Assembly (NCBI RefSeq): GCF_025151385.1
Contig: NZ_CP102287.1
Span: forward strand, 930,001-994,000
DNA: 64,000 nt
Source of the DNA: Hoylesella buccalis ATCC 35310
GTDB taxonomy: Bacteria; Bacteroidota; Bacteroidia; Bacteroidales; Bacteroidaceae
Direction of reading: 5' to 3'
Shown piece by piece: positions 61,611 to 64,000 of this stretch; the first letter of the stretch is position 1; the number at the start of each line of letters is the position of its first letter. The notes under the pieces were generated by a model, which was given only the letters and a program-made list of their open reading frames with translations, was not told the DNA's origin and searched no databases. A program made the translations under genes and the position numbers.

Positions 61611-62723
61611 CTAAATCGTTACCTGTCGTAAATTCAAAATCTGTAAATCGTTCGTTTTCAGCAAGGAAGAAGAACTGCTGTGCCTCGCCATGTGGAAGGT
61701 CAGATTCTTCTTGATGCCACAAATGTCGGCAATTTCTTTCAAATATGCGTTGGTTTTCTGATTCGTTAGGATGGGAAATAGTTTGCCGTCCCGATAGGTC
61801 TTATGACTGTACTTGGCGATGATATTCTTGGGAATGTCAAGAAGCAACACATTTGTTTCCACGCTTGTTTTCTGCCTTTTGGTCATAATCCACTGCTTGT
61901 CATCAAGCGTAACAATGTTGTCTGGTGTAAGGTTGGATACGTCGATATATGCCAGACCTGTGAAGCATGAAAAGATGAAAACATCCCTTACTAACTCCAA
62001 GCGTTGAATAGCAAATTCCTTGTTGGCTATCTTCATAATCTCCTCATCCGTGAGAAAACCTCGATTGACCGGCTCCAAGTGAAAACGGTGGTTGAGGAAG
62101 GGGTCGTGATACAAAACTCCCATTTTTTGTCCTAATATTGTTATGGTCTTGAAAGTTTTCATTGTCTTGGTTGCGGTATTGGGATTTTGCCCAACGACAG
62201 TACGAAGGTAGATATCAAATTCTCTAATAACCGTATATGTAAGCTCTGATAGTTTGATATCCGACCTTTTGTAATTCCTTTGGAGAAATTCCCTGAAGTG
62301 GCGTTCGCAGACATTATATTTTTGTAATGTTGCACTACTCGCAGAAATACCAACTTGTCGTGCTATATCGGTATTGTGCTTATCAAAGAGTTGCAACAGT
62401 GTATCAATGTCTTCTTTCTTACCCAGATATTCTGATTTGATGCGCTCTAGACATATATCGGGGTTGTCTTCTAATTTTCGATAGATACTCTGCAAGCCAT
62501 TACGAATGTTGTCCAGTTCAAGATTTGTACTAAGAACGTCGGTTGTACGTCCTTTCAGTTTCTCATTCTCCTTGTCCCATAGTGATTGCTCTACCGCAAT
62601 TCCTGTGGAGCCAAGTGAAAGACGTTCATTATTGAGATAGATTCTCAACATTACTGGTGTCTTTCCTTCCTTGTTGACATAGTTGCTTCTAAGATAGAAG
62701 GCGGTTCTAAAATTTGTCTTCAT
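61611..62723 (-). CDS. Tyrosine recombinase/integrase, lacking the catalytic tyrosine
   Basis: 370 residues from the ATG at 62723 (MKTNFRTAFYLRSNYVNKEG), a typical Bacteroidota mobile-element integrase. It has an Arm-DNA-binding start, a SAM-like core-binding domain at about 110-210 and the catalytic domain. FSCFTGLAYIDVSNLTPDNI contains a region where Arg I would be expected, although LAYIDV replaces the usual R-x-x-D pattern. HMARH is the H-x-x-R box. Normal members continue with 40-50 residues including the Tyr nucleophile. Here the frame changes after HMARH and stops. It is almost certainly inactive. Confidence 0.85.
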   Translation of the reverse strand: MKTNFRTAFYLRSNYVNKEGKTPVMLRIYLNNERLSLGSTGIAVEQSLWDKENEKLKGRTTDVLSTNLELDNIRNGLQSIYRKLEDNPDICLERIKSEYLGKKEDIDTLLQLFDKHNTDIARQVGISASSATLQKYNVCERHFREFLQRNYKRSDIKLSELTYTVIREFDIYLRTVVGQNPNTATKTMKTFKTITILGQKMGVLYHDPFLNHRFHLEPVNRGFLTDEEIMKIANKEFAIQRLELVRDVFIFSCFTGLAYIDVSNLTPDNIVTLDDKQWIMTKRQKTSVETNVLLLDIPKNIIAKYSHKTYRDGKLFPILTNQKTNAYLKEIADICGIKKNLTFHMARHSSSSSLLKTNDLQILNLRQVTI

Positions 62724-62739
62724 ACTTGTTTTTTTTAAT

Positions 62740-62942
62740 TGTAGCCAGAAATAGAGAAATTGTAGCCAGACGAAAAGGAAATTGTAGCCAAACGTCCATA
62801 CTTTCAACTTCTGTAGCCCAGCTACAAAGTTCTACATAATTGTTTGAATAGCAGTAAAATACAAGTACTCTAAACGAACTCTCTACGAACTCTTGGCTAC
62901 AATTTTTGTTTGCCTCAAAAAAATGTAGCCAGATTGTAGCCA
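62740..62942. repeat. Phased TGTAGCCA repeat array upstream of the integrase
   Basis: Exact TGTAGCCA at 62740, 62761, 62783, 62924 and 62935; inverted TGGCTACA at 62894; degenerate copies at 62812 and 62820. Extended consensus ATTGTAGCCA. Spacings of 21, 22 and 11 bases equal about two and one helical turns, so the sites face the same side of DNA. They are probably integrase arm-type or regulator sites. Confidence 0.8.
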
Positions 62943-63011
62943 CAGGAGAGTATTTTGGGAGTATATACGACCTCTAAACGACCTCTGAAAAGTAAGATTT
63001 GTATAAAACAA

Positions 63012-63043
63012 AAGTATCGCAACTTATTGAAGTTACGATACTT
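63012..63043 (-). terminator. tRNA-Ser terminator
   Basis: 14-bp arms with one mismatch (AAGTATCGCAACTT / AAGTTACGATACTT), a 4-base loop and, on the minus strand, TTTTGTTTTAT. It lies 48 bases after the tRNA. Confidence 0.8.
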
Positions 63044-63090
63044 ACGGATTTTTGAAGTTTTTCTCAACTCTTTTTACAGAGTACTTCACG

Positions 63091-63175
63091 CGGAGAGAGA
63101 GGGATTCGAACCCCCGGCACCTCTCAGTGCGACGGTTTTCAAGACCGTTGTAATCGACCACTCTACCATCTCTCC
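63091..63175 (-). tRNA. tRNA-Ser(UGA)
   Basis: 85 nt on the minus strand. Acceptor arms GGAGAGA and TCTCTCC pair. The anticodon loop CTTGAAA gives UGA. There is an extra variable arm, as expected for serine (CGCACTGAGAGGTGCCG), and the T-loop GGTTCGAATCC. No CCA is encoded. Its 3' side faces the integrase, as at typical integration sites. Confidence 0.95.
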
Positions 63176-63217
63176 TTGATTATCATCTTTGATGAGGTAT
63201 CAGCCGAAAAGCGAGTG

Positions 63218-63225
63218 CAAAGGTA
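63218..63225 (-). promoter_or_regulatory. -7 box of the tRNA-Ser gene
   Basis: TACCTTTG on the minus strand, 42 bases before the tRNA start, is a TAnnTTTG match. Confidence 0.55.
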
Positions 63226-63382
63226 AGGGATTTCATAGAAACAAAAGAATAAAAACAAAAAAGAATGATGTAATTAAAATTTGTTAACAATTATTGGGTA
63301 TCATGCACCAACCGCTGAATAGTCACAGGGGGTGGTAGGCGGATTCCAAAGGATTTCATCAGCAAGTGCAGAGGTTTCCTAT

Positions 63383-64000
63383 CACTACTGTCCACGAAAA
63401 TCTTTTAATAATCTCTTGAAACGCCTATAAATACAAGCTTGTAGGAGATAAAATAGACTCCCTACTTTTGAAAAGAGTATCTTTGCCACAAATTACAATT
63501 TGAAAGCAGATACTTATGAACAAAGGTCGATACGTATTTTCACAGCTGTGCGACTTTCTGCCGACAGACCATTTCAAATGGTTGATAAAAAAGTATGAAG
63601 GTAATAAATATGTGAAGAGTTTCACTTGTTGGAATCATCTGATGGTTCTTCTATTTGGTCAGTTGTCTAATCGTGAGGGATTACGAGACCTTATTGTAAC
63701 CATCACTCCGTTCAAGTCAGCGTTCCACCATCTTGGTTTTGGAAAGAATGTCAGTAGAAGCAATTTGAGCAAGGCCAATGAAATACGCGAAGTCAAGATA
63801 TTCCAAGAGTTTGCAGACAAGATGGTTTCCATAGCAAGAGAGAAACGAGGAGTCGTCAAGGACTTCTTCATATCGAACAATGTCTATGCGTTTGACTCCT
63901 CAACAATATCATTGTGCCTTTCTGTATACTGGTGGACTAAACTGCATCATGGGAAAGGAGGAGTGAAATTGCATGAACTGTATGACGTGAAGACAGACAT
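63383..64000 (+). mobile_element. IS4-family insertion sequence, copy 2 (runs off the right edge)
   Basis: Same left inverted repeat CACTACTGTCCACGAAAA and internal sequence as the element at 22968-24325, in opposite orientation. Its right end and any target duplication lie outside the window. Confidence 0.93.
63516..64000 (+). CDS. IS4-family transposase, copy 2 (partial)
   Basis: It starts at the ATG at 63516 with NKGRYVFSQLCDFLPTDHFK and continues open to the edge, through VYAFDSSTISLCL and about 161 codons. The sequence matches copy 1 closely, so the intact gene very likely continues. Confidence 0.93.
   Translation, partial: MNKGRYVFSQLCDFLPTDHFKWLIKKYEGNKYVKSFTCWNHLMVLLFGQLSNREGLRDLIVTITPFKSAFHHLGFGKNVSRSNLSKANEIREVKIFQEFADKMVSIAREKRGVVKDFFISNNVYAFDSSTISLCLSVYWWTKLHHGKGGVKLHELYDVKTD

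Noticed and set aside
62707..62943. Minus-strand frame across the TGTAGCCA array
   Set aside because: Its repeated WLQF-type residues are the translation of the DNA repeats themselves; there is no ribosome site and it overlaps the integrase start.

Overview
The window looks like a chromosome segment of a Bacteroidota species, most likely Prevotella or a close relative. The evidence is: promoters of the TTG / TAnnTTTG type typical of Bacteroidota; a SusC/SusD pair; DUF4270, DUF3127 and PorD (DUF4835) genes; the dnaN - exonuclease - porD - recN order; a GT3-type glycogen synthase beside an alpha-glucan phosphorylase; and a Bacteroidota-style ars operon. All calls come from reading the sequence and recalling protein families. 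No database search was run.

Layout. 1-17.5 kb is mostly core: partial dnaB (-), an OPT peptide transporter, a decayed restriction-modification remnant, a carboxylase/decarboxylase operon (alpha subunit, OadG-like peptide, biotin carrier) with no beta subunit beside it, a GT5-like protein with a DUF4270 lipoprotein, a DUF3127 protein, then dnaN, a DEDDh exonuclease, porD, recN and a degenerate protease-TPR protein. 17.5-30.4 kb is accessory: a HipB-like regulator with a hipA stump, an acyltransferase gene split by an ISL3 element with a target duplication, an internally deleted IS5-like element (MITE-like), a NERD protein, a shredded IS1380 element carrying two inverted 62-bp palindromic repeats and an IS4 element, and a complete eight-gene arsenic operon (arsR-E-F-G-D-A-C-acr3). 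30.4-42.1 kb holds a Crp/Fnr regulator, lepA and a SusC/SusD/phosphatase cluster whose last gene is split by an ISAon1-type element. 42.3-55.0 kb is core again: yebC, pheT, glycogen phosphorylase and synthase, a DUF389 membrane protein and rpsA.

55.2-63.2 kb is a small island between rpsA and tRNA-Ser(UGA). It contains IS debris (IS30 stump, ISL3 copy 2) and a three-gene operon: a GHKL ATPase fused to a PD-(D/E)XK-like nuclease, an AAA ATPase and a DUF4435/TOPRIM protein. Next comes a tyrosine integrase that has lost its catalytic tyrosine, with a helically phased array of TGTAGCCA repeats upstream. The last two genes of the operon resemble PARIS (AriA/AriB); the first is not part of that system as I know it. 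This is the best candidate for a new or variant anti-phage system. A second IS4 copy runs off the right edge.

The window also holds a family of AT-rich intergenic repeats built around GCATGCTTTTACC, two IS families in two copies each (possible rearrangement or assembly trouble points), and several broken genes whose reading frames can be restored exactly.
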